Part shown: piece by piece, positions 1-12,422 of the stretch
Position numbering within the stretch: the first letter of the stretch is position 1
Layout: every line of letters begins with the position of its first letter
Assembly (NCBI GenBank): GCA_928212115.1
Contig: CAKMRJ010001112.1
Span: 404,408,076-404,472,075 of the forward strand
From: Lactuca virosa
Lineage: Eukaryota; Streptophyta; Magnoliopsida; Asterales; Asteraceae
Direction: 5' to 3'
DNA length: 64,000 nt
Translations under genes and position numbers: made by a program
Notes under the pieces: generated by a model
Seen by the model: only the letters and a program-made list of their open reading frames with translations
What the model was told of the DNA's origin: nothing
The model's database searches: none

Positions 1-480
1 TGCTCTTAGCATATCTTCCAATGTTTGAATTGTTCGCTCGCTTTGACCATCAGTTTGCGGATGGTAAGCTGTACTCAAACACAACTTGGTACCCAATTCC
101 TCTTGTAGACTCCTCCAAAACCTTGAGGTAAAACGGCTGTCACGATCGGATACAATCGTTAATGGAACACCGTGTAGCCTCACAATTTCCTTCACATAAG
201 AATTTGCAAGTTTATCCATAGTCCATTTCTCGTTAGCGGCTATGAAATGCGCACTCTTAGTGAAGCGATCAACGACCACCCAAATCATGTCGTGACCGTT
301 CCTTGTTCTGGGCAGTTTAGTCACAAAATCCATGGTAATGTCCTCCCATTTACCCATGGGTACAGGTAAAGGTTCTAAACTCCCATACGGTTTCTGATGT
401 TATGCCTTAACCCTAGCACATGTTACACACTCGGCCACATACTTAGCAACATCGAGCTTCATCGTCGGCCACCAGTAATA
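1..480 (-). pseudogene. Gyp-A integrase core (broken)
   Basis: Ty3/gypsy integrase, the enzyme that inserts the cDNA into chromosomes. Translating the minus strand gives the zinc-finger end (a Cys-Val-Thr-Cys pair near 415-430), a Trp-Glu-Asp-Ile-Thr-Met-Asp-Phe run with the first catalytic Asp (near 320-335), the second Asp in Ser-Asp-Arg-Asp (near 140-150) and the catalytic Glu in Gln-Ser-Glu-Arg-Thr-Ile (near 30-45). The DDE triad therefore looks preserved. At least one in-frame stop lies near 395-405, and a frameshift near 480 separates this part from the RNase H frame. The C-terminal part is cut by the window edge. Confidence 0.85.
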
Positions 481-1204
481 GGGTTTTTAGATCCCTATAC
501 ATTTTCGTACTGCCGGGATGAATCGAGTACATGGTTTTGTGAGCTTCTTCCATCAGAAGACCTCTTACTCCTCCCGTCTTAGGTACCCAAATCCTATCTT
601 TGAATACCTTCAATCCATGACCGTTTGTATCAAACACCAACGTTTTTTCCAAACGTTCCTCCTTTCGGTCATTTTTCTCTAAAGCTTCCTCTTGAGCTTT
701 CTTTATACTTTCCACAATAGTCGAGACAACTTCAATTTTCAACTCTCTTGGCCGTTTCTTTTCAAGATTCACCTTCCGACTGAGAGCATCAGCAACAACG
801 TTTGCTTTACCAGGGTGGTAAAGTATCTCACAGTCGTAGTCCTTGAGTAACTCTAGCCAGCGCCGTTGCCTCATGTTCAATTCTTTCTGATTAAAGAGAT
901 ATTGGAGACTCTTATGATCAGTGAAAAGTTTACATTTAGTACCATAAAGATAGTGCCTCCATATCTTTAAGGCGAATACTACCGCTGCCAACTCTAGATC
1001 ATGAGTGTGGTAGTTCTTTTCATGATCTTTCAATTGCCTCGATGCATACGCTATCACTTTATCCCTTTGGGTCAGAACACAGCCTAACCCAACTCCAGAG
1101 GCATCACTATAAACTGTGAAGTCATCAACTCCTTCAGGTAACGAAAGAATCGGTGCTTCACACAACTTCTTCTTTAACTTCTCAAAACTTCCTATGCTTC
1201 TCAT
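443..1204 (-). pseudogene. Gyp-A RNase H and integrase zinc-finger start
   Basis: A 253-codon open stretch of gypsy pol. Residues 1-25 are the end of the RT connection. RNase H follows: first Asp in Tyr-Ser-Asp-Ala-Ser, Glu in Asp-Leu-Glu-Leu, Asp in Phe-Thr-Asp-His-Lys, last Asp in Val-Ala-Asp-Ala-Leu-Ser-Arg, so all catalytic acids are present. After a charged linker, the two His of the integrase HHCC finger appear near residues 220-232. The last residues are out of frame, because Tyr-Trp-Trp-Pro and the finger cysteines continue in another frame below 485. The ATG is internal, not a real start, since pol is normally one polyprotein. This is the longest open pol segment of Gyp-A. Confidence 0.88.
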
Positions 1205-2687
1205 TCCAAGTATAGACAGCTCCTTTGTGGGTCAAAGCTGTCAATGGAGTCGCGATCGAAGAAAAGCCTTGGATAAATCAGTGATAATATCCAGCTAGTC
1301 CTAAAACGCTTCAGATCTCCATAGGACTTTCAATCGTAACCTTCGAGTTACAAAATAAATCCTTATTGAGGACTCCTTCTTCTTCTTGGAATAAGTACTT
1401 TCCTTCATTTATTGTAACAGACCGATGGGTCATGTTCTAATGATCTCTCATTCTATACTGCACTACTTAGACTCAGATCTCCTAGGGACAAATTTCGGAA
1501 CAAACTATACCTTTCTTCATGTTCTAATGTGATACAATCACAGTTCAACGTGTATCATTTCTAACTACCAACTTCTTTAACAATGAGTGCGATACTTCTA
1601 TTGATCGTTTTGATCATCTTTCACTTCAATCTTCTGGCTTAAGTCAAATGCTACATCGAACTTGGTTCTCTGAACCACATAATAAACTCATCTTAGTAGG
1701 ACTCGATTTAATATGACCTCTAAGGTCGGAATAACAATCATCTTCTTAGTCATTACCGAAACGATGGTAACGACAGACTAGAACAAGACGGAATCAAATA
1801 ATAGTTCTGTGGTAACCTTGTGACTTTCCCTGATCCAAGTGTGAGTCATGTGCTTCCAGTAGTATAGATCTCTACTACTATTCACACCTACTCATACTCG
1901 TCCCAAATACTGTCTCGCAGTCCCCAAGTCCTAAAATCACAAAACAATTTAACACATACGAATGTGTCCAATTAATCATAGAATTTTCCTAGACTCTACT
2001 AGGACTTCCTCCACGCGTATCTTCAATCATCAATTCTACTTCAACTTGGTTGGTGATGGAAATTCCAGACGACGGGACAACATCAAGAATTACACCAACC
2101 ATTCATCATCCTGCCAATCGGAGGTGTACTTCAGACGTACTGTACCCCTCTAAACGTTCCGTTATTTTATTAGACATATTCTAAAGGCAAGATACCACTC
2201 TTATGATATCTTCTGATAGGTATCATTCACTATCATAAGCTTTTCATTTCCTCCATCTACTCAATTCTCTACGAGTCTTCACCATAATGTTTTGTACACC
2301 CAAACAAACGTTCGGTATACCGGGCGAGAATTTAAGATAGGAAAGCTTTATTTACAATAGACGTATAACTCTCCTTATCACTTCGAAACGTTTACATGTT
2401 AGTTCTAATCTCGTAATCATACGCTTAGAATCGTACACACATAAGGTTTCCAGATCCGGTTGGCAACAAACCATAGATCCGAACATATAATAGCATCATT
2501 ATAGCTATAACACAAAACATTTAGCACATAAAAGCATTTTAGGCATCCTTCCTAAAATAAACTAGTGCTTGTGTCAATTTAGGTGTACTACCTAAAATAT
2601 AATAGACACACTGAACTCACAATCATCACTTAGCATTCTAAGTTTAAGTCTAGAAATCCTACAAATTCCTAGTTCACTTAAACTAAT
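1205..2687 (-). other. Decayed Gyp-A interior and leader
   Basis: About 1.5 kb where gag, protease and most of RT should be. Immediately upstream of RNase H (1205-1320) a degraded RT C-terminus can be read with stops. Beyond that I recognise no domain. The part next to the primer site (about 2400-2687) is AT-rich and looks like untranslated leader. The length is too short for a full gag-pro-RT, so an internal deletion is likely. Confidence 0.5.
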
Positions 2688-2699
2688 GCTCTGATACCA
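2688..2699 (-). other. Gyp-A primer-binding site (initiator tRNA-Met)
   Basis: The minus strand reads TGGTATCAGAGC directly inside the 5' LTR end. This is the usual plant retrotransposon primer site, complementary to the 3' end of initiator tRNA-Met. It fixes the element's orientation and the inner boundary of the LTR. Confidence 0.85.
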
Positions 2700-4084
2700 A
2701 CTGTGACATCCCCTAATTTCTTGGCCAGAAAATACCGATTTAATTTATGCTTTTTAAAATAAAATCAGAGAAATCTTTTTAAAAGATGTTGCGGAATTGG
2801 TCCCCAAAACAAAACATGATAAAAGTTTGTCAAAATCTTTCTTTAAGAAATATATAATTTCCTTTTATATCAAAACCTCGGGATGTCATGTTCCGATACA
2901 GATCAAAAGCATAAACAAGAGATTGTAAGCCTTACAACAGTTATTTATAACTACTGGCCTATAATCCAAAAATCACTCATCATCATCATCCGACTATGCT
3001 CGGGGTCCTCTACGTGTAATATAAACAGCTGAGTGCTTCAGGCTTGGAAGCCTGGTGAGCATATAGGGTTTTCAACCCACAATACATAATTTAATATGCT
3101 TAAGCATGAATCAATTAATCGAATTACCCCAACCCCATTATCTTATTTATTTCTTAAGGGTTTACCCTAAGAATCAACTACCACTCCTTCCTAAGGATTC
3201 ATCCTAAGGAATAGACACAAAGTCACCTTGTCACCGGGGTTTATACAACAGGCACTAAGTCCATAGCTGCCAAGGTTTATTCAACATGTGCTAAGTCCAT
3301 AGCTCTCATTTATCGACAGTATTATTTACAGGTATTCCCCCCCTGCATTACATGTCAATTGGTTTTTAGAGTACAGCAAATAAACATATAGTTCATTACA
3401 CCTACAGGTTGCGGGCCTGCTAGTGTTCCACGGACCGTCTAGAATAGTCCATGGTTGTCATCCATACTCTGTTGAATGACGGGGATCACCGTTTGGGTAA
3501 GGGCTTATCTCATATTTCACCACTCACCCTCAACATATGATCTCCTTTCACCACTCACTCTCAACTTATTATCTATATCACTGCTCATCTCATTTATCCA
3601 ACTCACCTTTCATCACACACCCACTATTTCATCTACCCATGTTTTACCCAATATTTTTGTAGATAAAAATACATATACAGTTTAAATTATTTCAAACATG
3701 TATAAATCACTCCTTTAACATCCAACTCAAATAAACAAACAATAAATATTCACACAGAACGTATTTTATATAAAATACTTCATATCAATGTGTAAGGTGA
3801 AAGTAACTACACACTCACCTGATTTAATGAAAATCGGGCAGCAATTCGTTTCCTAAAACGATCGTTTCTAATAAAACCGGGAGTTTTATTGAGAAACCGG
3901 GCTCTGCGAGGGTGGGGCATCGAAACCGAAAAGATAAATTTTCCGGGCTTCTCGGGCACTTCGTGGCGTATTCCGGGGGTTATAATTGATACCGGGGCTT
4001 CGAGGGAAGTTGGAATGAAAGAAATATTGAAAAAGGGCTAAAATTGACACTTTTCCAAAATATACCCGAGAGGTCTCGCACCCT

Positions 4085-4096
4085 CCTATTTATAGG
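4085..4096 (-). promoter_or_regulatory. TATA box of Gyp-A LTR
   Basis: The minus strand carries CCTATAAATAGG, a consensus TATA element, embedded between TCGCACC and its inverted copy. Transcription would start roughly 25-35 bp further left (about 4050-4060) and run towards the primer site. The role is inferred from position in the LTR. Confidence 0.6.
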
Positions 4097-4309
4097 TGCG
4101 AGCCTCCTGATCCAACGATCGAGAATAAGCCATGCATCAGTAGATCCAAAGAGGAGCTCACGTGGGTTGCGCATGCGAGGCCTCGCTGGCAGCTCCTGAT
4201 TGGACCGCGGTCTAGTCCGAAGTAGGGATGGTTCGTGGCACCTGCGAGGCTCGGACAGCTGGTGCGACACGCATCGGTGCGAGGTAAGGCGGCTTCGGTG
4301 ACTCAGCAG

Positions 4310-4368
4310 AATTTCGGACACGTGTCGGATGCGAAGCGAGGACACGTGGCCGAAGTCCACGTGTGCGA
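4310..4368. promoter_or_regulatory. G-box (CACGTG) cluster in Gyp-A LTR
   Basis: Three CACGTG cores occur within about 50 bp (near 4319, 4350 and 4359), in contexts such as GGACACGTGTC and CCACGTGTG. A fourth lies near 4159. CACGTG is the core recognised by plant bZIP and bHLH factors. The cluster lies upstream of the TATA box on the transcribed (minus) strand, where an enhancer would be expected. Function is inferred. Confidence 0.5.
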
Positions 4369-4420
4369 AAATTCCCGGTTTTGGCATTATTCCTCGATTT
4401 TCGCGCCAAAACTTCTAAAA

Positions 4421-5035
4421 TCCATAACTTTCGCATACGAGCTCCGTTTTTGACGTTCTTTATATGCACGCGTAAGTAAAATTACGCTCTACAACTTTCG
4501 TTTAGACTTCGTCGGCTAATTTTGAGTTTAATTTTTATATTATTATTTTTAACAGACCGGGACAGGAAATCCGTTAAAAATTCATAACTTCTTCATCCGA
4601 CGTCCGTTTTCGTCAGACTTTGTACCGTTATGCTAGTAATGACGAGACCTTCGATTCTCGTTTAGGTCGTGTCGGCTAAAAATCACTCGATCTAAAATTC
4701 GAGTTTTTAGTTGTCTACTGCTAAGCTGAAACTTCGAAAAATCATAACTTCCTCATACGAAGTCGGATTTGGGCGTTCTTTTTATACATACTCTCGGTTT
4801 AACGAACACTACGAGTTTCGTTTAGATCACTAAGGCTAAAAGTAGTTTATCAAAAACTCACTTTTTACGACATTCGGCACCGTGCCGGTTTGTCGCGAAA
4901 ATTCGACAGGTCATAACTTCTTCGTTATAACTCGGATTTCAGCATTCTTTATATATCTGTAATCCTTGTCATGCCCATTACAAGTTTCTTAATAGATATC
5001 GGCTTTATCTAAAATTTAATTTTTGACGCTCATTT
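4421..5035. repeat. Four degenerate about 160-bp tandem repeats in Gyp-A LTR
   Basis: Each unit begins with a variant of CATAACTTCTTCATACGA and then TCCGTTTT...CGTTCTTTATA. The starts are 4421, 4581, 4741 and 4910, spaced 160, 160 and 169 bp. A second shared block (TTCGTTTAG...TCGGCTAA) lies about 80 bp into the units. The copies are clearly diverged. The same leading motif occurs once in each Gyp-C LTR (10560-10607 and 41477-41526). Confidence 0.75.
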
Positions 5036-5183
5036 TTATTCTTAATTAATTAAACCCTAATAATTAAGCATAAAACACATAATATTCACATAATTCCTAT
5101 TCATTTCTTCAAAATGAGTCACAAAGGTTAACCTAGACTATCATGTCAATATTAATGCCTAGCCTAGAAACACGGGCATTACA

Positions 5184-6159
5184 TCATACATGGACTTGAT
5201 CTCGTTCTCCATTGCCTATTTCCACTTTGAAGCCTCAGAGCCTTCCATCGCTTCCTTGTAGTTGGCAAGCTCGTCCAAATTTACCAATGTTTGATCAATG
5301 ATAAACGTATCACCATCTGACCTTATATGGAAACCATAGTATGTTGGTGGCATGCTAACTCTACTGGAACGAAGAAGAGGTAGTGAATTGTCAACTGACT
5401 CAACTCGAATTTCTTCCTCTGGTTGAGTGCTAGTGTCTTCTAAGGTTCCTTCATTGGTTGACTCTTGAATCTCTTCAAGATAAATTGTGCTCCCACTATC
5501 CTCTTTGGATATGAGCTCTCTCTCGCGAGGGACTCCTCTTCGTGCTACAAACACCACGTTTTCACTAGGTCTATTGAATAATTATCCAAAAGACTTTTGT
5601 GGGTAGCCAATGAAAATACACTTCTCACTTCTGGCTTCTAGCTTGTCATGAGTCTTTCGTCTAACGAAAGCTTCACAACCCCAGACATTGATATGTGCTA
5701 ACGAGGGAACTTTCCATACCCACATCTCATGAGGTCTTTTGGCAACCTTTTGACAAGATTGAGAATATGTGCGGCTGTCTCTAAGGCATACCCCATAAGG
5801 AAATGGGAATAGTGTCTCGACTCATCATGGAACGAACCATGTCCAACAAGGTTCGATTACGCCTCTCAGCCACACCATTAAGTTGTGGCATCATAGGAGG
5901 AGTCAATTGTGAAACTATTCCACATTCCTTAAGGTAGTCGTGGAACTCGATACTAAGATACTCTCATCCTCTATTAGATCGGAGCATATTTATCTTCTTG
6001 ACTTCATGTTTAAACTCTTTGAACTTTTCAAAGGTTTCTGATTTATGTTTGATTAAGTAAATATAAGCATATCTAACATAATCATCCGTAAATGTTACAT
6101 AAAACCAGTTGGCATCTCTTGTGGTGGATCTGAAGGGTCCACACACATCTGTGTGTATG
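5184..6159 (-). pseudogene. Cop-A: copia integrase to RT fragment
   Basis: Ty1/copia pol remnant on the minus strand. Right to left it contains the start of the integrase core (5964-6165: a Leu-Ile-His-Thr-Asp-Val-Cys-Gly-Pro-Phe run carrying the first catalytic Asp, then a Tyr-Ile-Tyr-Leu-Ile-Lys-His run), the rest of the integrase with frame breaks (5560-5960), and the integrase-RT linker ending in Tyr-Lys-Glu-Ala-Met-Glu-Gly and Ser-Lys-Trp-Lys (5216-5557), where RT begins. The left end is interrupted by the Gyp-A LTR. The right end stops at a junction with a gypsy leader near 6160. Gag, protease and the rest of RT are absent. The linker is close to the same segment in Cop-B and Cop-F, so these belong to one copia clade. 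Confidence 0.85.
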
Positions 6160-6300
6160 AGGTCGGCCGATTACATGCATCACATCCCTTCTTTCTAGTA
6201 GTAACCCTTTTAGAAAAGTTATTTCTTTATAAAGAACTTACGAAATCCTCAATTTGAGTTTAGACACACCCGAGAGTTTGTTCCAATCACTCAAACCAAG

Positions 6301-6312
6301 GCTCTGATACCA
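6301..6312 (-). other. Gyp-B primer-binding site
   Basis: The minus strand reads TGGTATCAGAGC, followed by CTTGG as in Gyp-D. It lies three bases inside the LTR start at 6316 and marks initiator tRNA-Met priming. Confidence 0.8.
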
Positions 6313-6570
6313 ACTTGAAACATCCCAAAAATCATAGATCAAAATTTTATTTTTAATTCAACCGAAATCATCAAATATTCATATCAAACTATCCAAAAGT
6401 ATGCCATAGCAAATTAGTTATAAGAGTACAATTACAAAAATCATAAAAATGTGGAAACATGGGTGGATGCGATGCAATCAAGTCGAACCATTCCCTTTCA
6501 AATTGAAAGTACCTGAAACATAAACTTAAATTGTAAGAATAAAGTTTAGTGAGTTCCCCAAATACCACAT

Positions 6571-6573
<3 letters not shown>

Positions 6574-6633
<60 letters not shown>
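6574..6633. repeat. (TA)n microsatellite, left of Solo-1
   Basis: About 30 uninterrupted TA units, ending exactly where the Solo-1 LTR begins. Confidence 0.95.
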
Positions 6634-8506
<1,873 letters not shown>

Positions 8507-8699
8507 TACATACATACATGCTAAAACATGAAACAGGTCTATTTCACCCTTGAGTCCCTTTCGACTCTCTGAGTCTCTTCCGACTGCTTCGGTATCTTTC
8601 AATCAGTACGGGTGTATTTGACCCCTTACAACTAAGCATTCAGTCATACAAGCAAGACTCACAAACACAACAAGCACATAACGACATATCAGTAAGTGT

Positions 8700-9021
8700 C
8701 ACACAGATCGATTGAAAGTGAACGTTGGCCCACTGGAATACAAGATTAACATACCATTGATAGTCAATGAACCTCATTCGAGATTTACATGCCATTGATA
8801 GTCAATGGATCTCAAATATCTAGGAATTTCGTAGTGAGCAAAATTGGAAAAGGGATTTGCCTACCTAAATAAATTTATGGTGTGTTTACGACGACCCATT
8901 ACACACGGATCCTAATTCGAATCTATGTTTTGTAGATGTCAATCCCAACAAAAAACAACCTTCCTCCTCCTCAGCCTCCTCCTCTGCCAACTCAAAACTC
9001 TAAAATTCCTTTCAAATCAAC
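8700..9021 (+). pseudogene. Copia leader and gag start (probable 5' part of Cop-B)
   Basis: The sequence before the ATG at 8936 resembles the end of the Cop-C leader: both carry an ATGCCATTGA...TCAATG block, CTAGGA and a CACCTACC/GCCTACC stretch. The frame opens Met-Ser-Ile-Pro and runs about 28 codons rich in Pro, much like the Cop-C gag start (Met-Ser-Gly-Leu...). It stops abruptly at about 9021, where a Gyp-C LTR begins in mid-LTR. I infer that a deletion joined the two. Whether this belongs with the copia pol at 41819-45403 cannot be proved from sequence alone. Confidence 0.5.
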
Positions 9022-10895
9022 TCGTATAGACCTATACACAACTTCCTCACTCGCTTAGGATTAACGTTTATAGGGTAGAGATCTTTTCTAAGTTTTTTAT
9101 TCTTAATTGATGAATTAATATCTCATGTATACTCATTGAGTTAAAAAAAATTCTAAAAGTGGGTGAGCGTGTGCCTTTAACATTAAGTAATAAAGTCACT
9201 AGACAAAATATTCGACCATGCGTAATAACCATATAAAGTTTCTAACAAAAATTCGGCAGCATAATGGTTGTATATTTAGTAACAACCAAGTTTTAACCAA
9301 TAATTCCAAATACGTGTATAAGTCTAAATAGATGTATACATTGCTTTAAATTAACCTTTGACGGTAAAACAAATATTTAATAATTTACAATTATATAACT
9401 ATAAATAAATATTTAACATATATATAAAACTAAATATAAAATGTATAACATGTATTCTCTCCGAACATCATTAAAGAGTTTAAAGGAGGGCCGTGAAACT
9501 CTCTTTTGTTGTGTGCTTTAACCGGAATAGGAACCGGGAATCAAAATGAAATGGAAATCACTCTGGTTAACGAAACCTCAAAAGGAAGTTGTAGATCGGA
9601 ACACTTTGGATCTGATTTATCTTACAAAAACGTCACCAGAAAAACAATCTGGTTCGTCGAAAAACACCTCTGGTTGCCGGAAAATGACCGACGTAGGTTT
9701 CTGTTGAAAAAAAAAAAAGATGAGTTTTGTAGCATTTTGGACAGGAGTTAGGGATATAGGATGGAGGTCTCTTGTAGAGGAGCTCAAGGGGTTAGGGAAA
9801 GTCAATTTTGGTGGTTGTTGGTGGTGGTCGACAACGGTAGCCGGCGGCGGGGGGAGGTAGCCAATAGTCTTGGTGGCTGTCGGAGCCTTTTCTCACCGGA
9901 TCTGAGGTGGTCGAGGGTAGGGGGGAGAGAAGGGGCAGTTCGTGGTGCTCCAGTGGCGGTTCACGGCGACGGTGCATGATGGCGAGAAACCGGGAAAGAG
10001 AAGGGGGGAGAGAGAGAGAGAGAGAGTGAGAGAGAGAGTGAGAGTGACATAGGCTAGAAAGAGATATGTGGGAAGCGAGGTCATCCCCCTCTTTCTATTT
10101 ATAGAGATTTATTGATGAGGCGTCCCACCAAAATGATGACAAGTGTCACCTCTAGAATGGTAACAAGTGTCACCTTCCGTTTTGCGACACTTTATCGCCT
10201 TGATCTACATGCAAATTCTGACATCCCAAATTTTGTCTAAAACACTAGTTTGATGTTCCAAAAATTACACTTTGGAATATGTAAAAATATTTAACTAACG
10301 AAAAATGACTACGTCACATTTTCGTTCAAATTCGTTTATCAGATGTTTACAGATCTCAATGTTTCGACTGATTTCGTAAAATGATCAAGACTTTGTGTGA
10401 ATGAAATTCCGAAAATGAAATAAAATATTAGTCTATTTGCCTACTCATAAAATGTTATCATTTTTACTTAACGAAAATGCGTAGCTATCCCAAAGAATTG
10501 TTTTAACTTTCATTTACGGGAAAACGCAGTTATAATATTGATTTGTTTTCTTTAAATGGTCATAATGTTTGCATACGAACTCCGTTTTCGACATTCTTTA
10601 TATCCACGGAATTGTGTTCTCATGCTCTATATTTTTAGTTGGTACATAAAAAAAATACTTGATACACAAAACTTGTTTTTAATGTACTAAGTCATTACTG
10701 ATGTATTGTGAATAGTATTTTGTTTCTTAACGATCCACATCTATCAGAGACTAAAGTGATATCTCAAATGCATTTATAAGTGTAAAAGCTTCAATTACAT
10801 TAAAATTGTGGAATATAATACATTAGGTATATTAGATAGTGGGTTCGCAGTGGTTTTGAACAACGAACGATGACCTAATTTTACCAATTGTCACA
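9022..10895 (-). repeat. Gyp-C 3' LTR (truncated)
   Basis: It matches 39992-41818 along its length: shared blocks include the CGTATAGA start, AAAGTCACTAGACAAAA, a GA-rich tract (10006-10040), a TATA box (10095-10104) and TTCG...CTAATTTTACCA at the end. It ends CCAATTGTCACA next to a polypurine tract. The outer 1.1 kb present in the right LTR (38897-39991), including its 63-bp tandem array, is missing. The ORFs at 9506-10084 lie in LTR sequence and have no domain. Confidence 0.85.
10095..10104 (-). promoter_or_regulatory. TATA box in Gyp-C LTR
   Basis: The minus strand reads CTATAAATAG. The partner LTR has CTATATAAATAG at 41027-41036. A CT-rich tract (GA on the plus strand) follows just downstream on the transcribed strand in both LTRs, like a pyrimidine patch at a plant start site. 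The assignment is positional inference. Confidence 0.55.
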
Positions 10896-10909
10896 TTCTC
10901 CCCCATTTT
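10896..10909 (-). other. Gyp-C polypurine tract
   Basis: The minus strand reads AAAATGGGGGAGAA immediately before the LTR start TGTGACAATTGG. This is the plus-strand primer for reverse transcription and confirms that the left LTR is the 3' LTR. Confidence 0.8.
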
Positions 10910-10959
10910 AAAAGAATTTCGTCCCAAAATTCAGCTTGTGGTCGGGGTAACATCAAATA

Positions 10960-12417
10960 GTTAGGGACTTAGGCTTCATTTGATCTTCGCATTCCCAAGT
11001 ATATTTTGGTCCTGGTATAGAGTTTCATCGCACCTTTACTATGAGAATATGGCTATGTTTCAATCGTTTGATCTCTCGATCTGTGATTCCCACTAGTTCT
11101 TCAACGAAGTGGAGTTTGGTGTTGACTTGGATGTGATCGGGAGGAACGGAAAGAATTTCATAAGATAGGCACTTCTTGATATTAGAGACATCAAAAACAT
11201 CATGCACACTTTTGAGCTCTTATGGCAATCTGAGTCGATATGCAACAAGACCAATTCTCATAAGAATTTTGAAAGGTCCTATGTATCGTGGGTTTAAGTT
11301 GCCTCATTTTCTGAACCAAATCATTCCCTTCGAAGGGGAGATTTTCAACATTACTCTGTCTTCGACTTGGATTCTAGAGGCCTACGTCTCATGTCAGCAT
11401 AACTCTTTTGACGGGAACATGTAGCCTTAAGGCGTTCCTTGATTTGCACAACATTTTATGTAGGCTCATGAATAAATTTTGGACCAGTGAGCAGTGTAAC
11501 TCTACTATTTTTTTTTCATGTAAGTATCTCTGACCTCTGCTCAGTATTTTCAGGAACGACATTTTCGTCCATAAAGAGACTAAATGTTACGACTTTAATG
11601 ATGTTGTTATAACTGTTGTCTACGAAAACTCAGTTAATGATAAATAAGTATCCCATGCACTTACGAAGTCTATCACACAGCCTCAGATCATGTCTTCCAA
11701 GGTTTAGATGGTCCTATCACTTTGACTATCTATTTTGGGGATGATAAGTTATGTTTATACCCAGGCGTGTTCCCGCGAGTTTCTGCAATGATTGTCAAAA
11801 TCGTGACGTGAACCTACTATATCTTTCAGAGATGATAGAAATCTGCACCCCATGCAATTTGGTGATTTCCTTAAGATAAGGCTTGGCTAGCTTTTCCATT
11901 TTTCCGGTTTTTTTGATTGGCAAAAAGTGGGCAAACTTAGTCAATTTTTCGACTACTACCCAAATAGGGTTGTAACCAATAGATTTCTTAGGCATATTTA
12001 TTATAAATTCTATTGATATTTGTTCCCACTTCCACTCGGGTATTTCTAGTTGTTGTAGTAAACCTGAGATGCTCTACCTTGACTTTAGAATAAGTCGAGC
12101 GTTTGCCAACATAAGTAGCCATCTCAGTTTTCTTGTTAGGCCACCAATACAGTCTCTTCAGATCTAGGTACATTTTTGTTAGAGCCAGAATGGATGAAAT
12201 ACTTTGATTTATGAGCTTTGTCCATGACTAAGATCATGAGGTCACTGAACTCTGGCATTCAAAATCGGTTCATAAAGTACATAGTCCCGTACTTGGCATG
12301 GTTTTATGCTTTTTTTCGGCTCAATGCATCTGTCACAACATTCACCTTGCCAGGATAATAATGAATCTCACATTCGTAATCATTTTGTAGTTCAACCCCT
12401 ATTCGTTGCCTCATGTT
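10960..12417 (-). pseudogene. Gyp-C integrase and RNase H end
   Basis: Ty3/gypsy pol, read right to left. The RNase H end (12300-12417) has Asn-Val-Val-Thr-Asp-Ala-Leu-Ser-Arg. Next is a degraded HHCC finger (12060-12175), with Tyr-Trp-Trp-Pro-Asn-Lys visible. The integrase core (11795-12000) reads Pro-Ile-Trp-Val-Val-Val-Glu-Lys-Leu-Thr-Lys-Phe-Ala-His, with the second catalytic Asp of Ser-Asp-Arg-Asp changed to Glu (Ser-Glu-Arg). The C-terminal SH3/chromo-like tail (11025-11207) has the typical Phe-Val-Glu-Glu-Leu-Val...Asp-Arg-Glu-Ile-Lys-Arg-Leu pattern. Several stops and frameshifts make it non-functional. The frame is cut at 12418 by the Cop-C target site and continues at 20104. Confidence 0.85.
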
Positions 12418-12422
12418 GAGTT
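12418..12422. other. Cop-C target-site duplication, left (gagtt)
   Basis: The five bases gagtt precede the LTR, and the same five follow the right LTR at 20099-20103. The RNase H coding sequence of Gyp-C resumes after the second copy. This proves that Cop-C inserted as one unit. Confidence 0.9.

Larger units (their letters stand above)
1..5183 (-). mobile_element. Gyp-A: partial Ty3/gypsy LTR retrotransposon
   Basis: A gypsy element read on the minus strand. From right to left it has a 5' LTR (2702-5183), a primer-binding site, a decayed leader and gag/protease zone, and then RNase H and integrase running off the window start. The LTR starts TGTAATGCCC on the minus strand and ends in TGTCACA. 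The right flank enters a copia reverse transcriptase at a Ser-Met-Tyr-Asp codon run, so Gyp-A was inserted into Cop-A. The expected target duplicate would be tcata (5184-5188), but the other copy is outside the window. Only about 1.4 kb separates RNase H from the leader, so most of gag, protease and RT has been deleted or has diverged beyond recognition. Confidence 0.88.
2702..5183 (-). repeat. Gyp-A 5' LTR, about 2.48 kb
   Basis: A long LTR bounded by TG...CA on both strands. Its inner end touches the primer site and its outer end abuts copia coding sequence. On the minus strand a TATA box (CCTATAAATAGG, 4085-4096) sits inside a small stem formed by TCGCACC and GGTGCGA. Upstream of it (4310-4370) is a CACGTG-rich block, and further upstream a four-copy degenerate tandem repeat of about 160 bp (4421-5035). 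The short ORFs in this LTR have no recognisable domain and I treat them as chance. The partner LTR is not in the window, so age cannot be judged. Confidence 0.85.

Noticed and set aside
2688..2701. Repeated GGTATCAGAG strings considered as tRNA gene pieces
   Set aside because: They are 12-18 nt primer-binding sites next to LTRs; no cloverleaf or tRNA body is present.
3980..4469. Overlapping 135- and 85-codon ORFs on the minus strand
   Set aside because: They lie in the GC-richer part of the Gyp-A LTR, have no domain and are explained by base composition.
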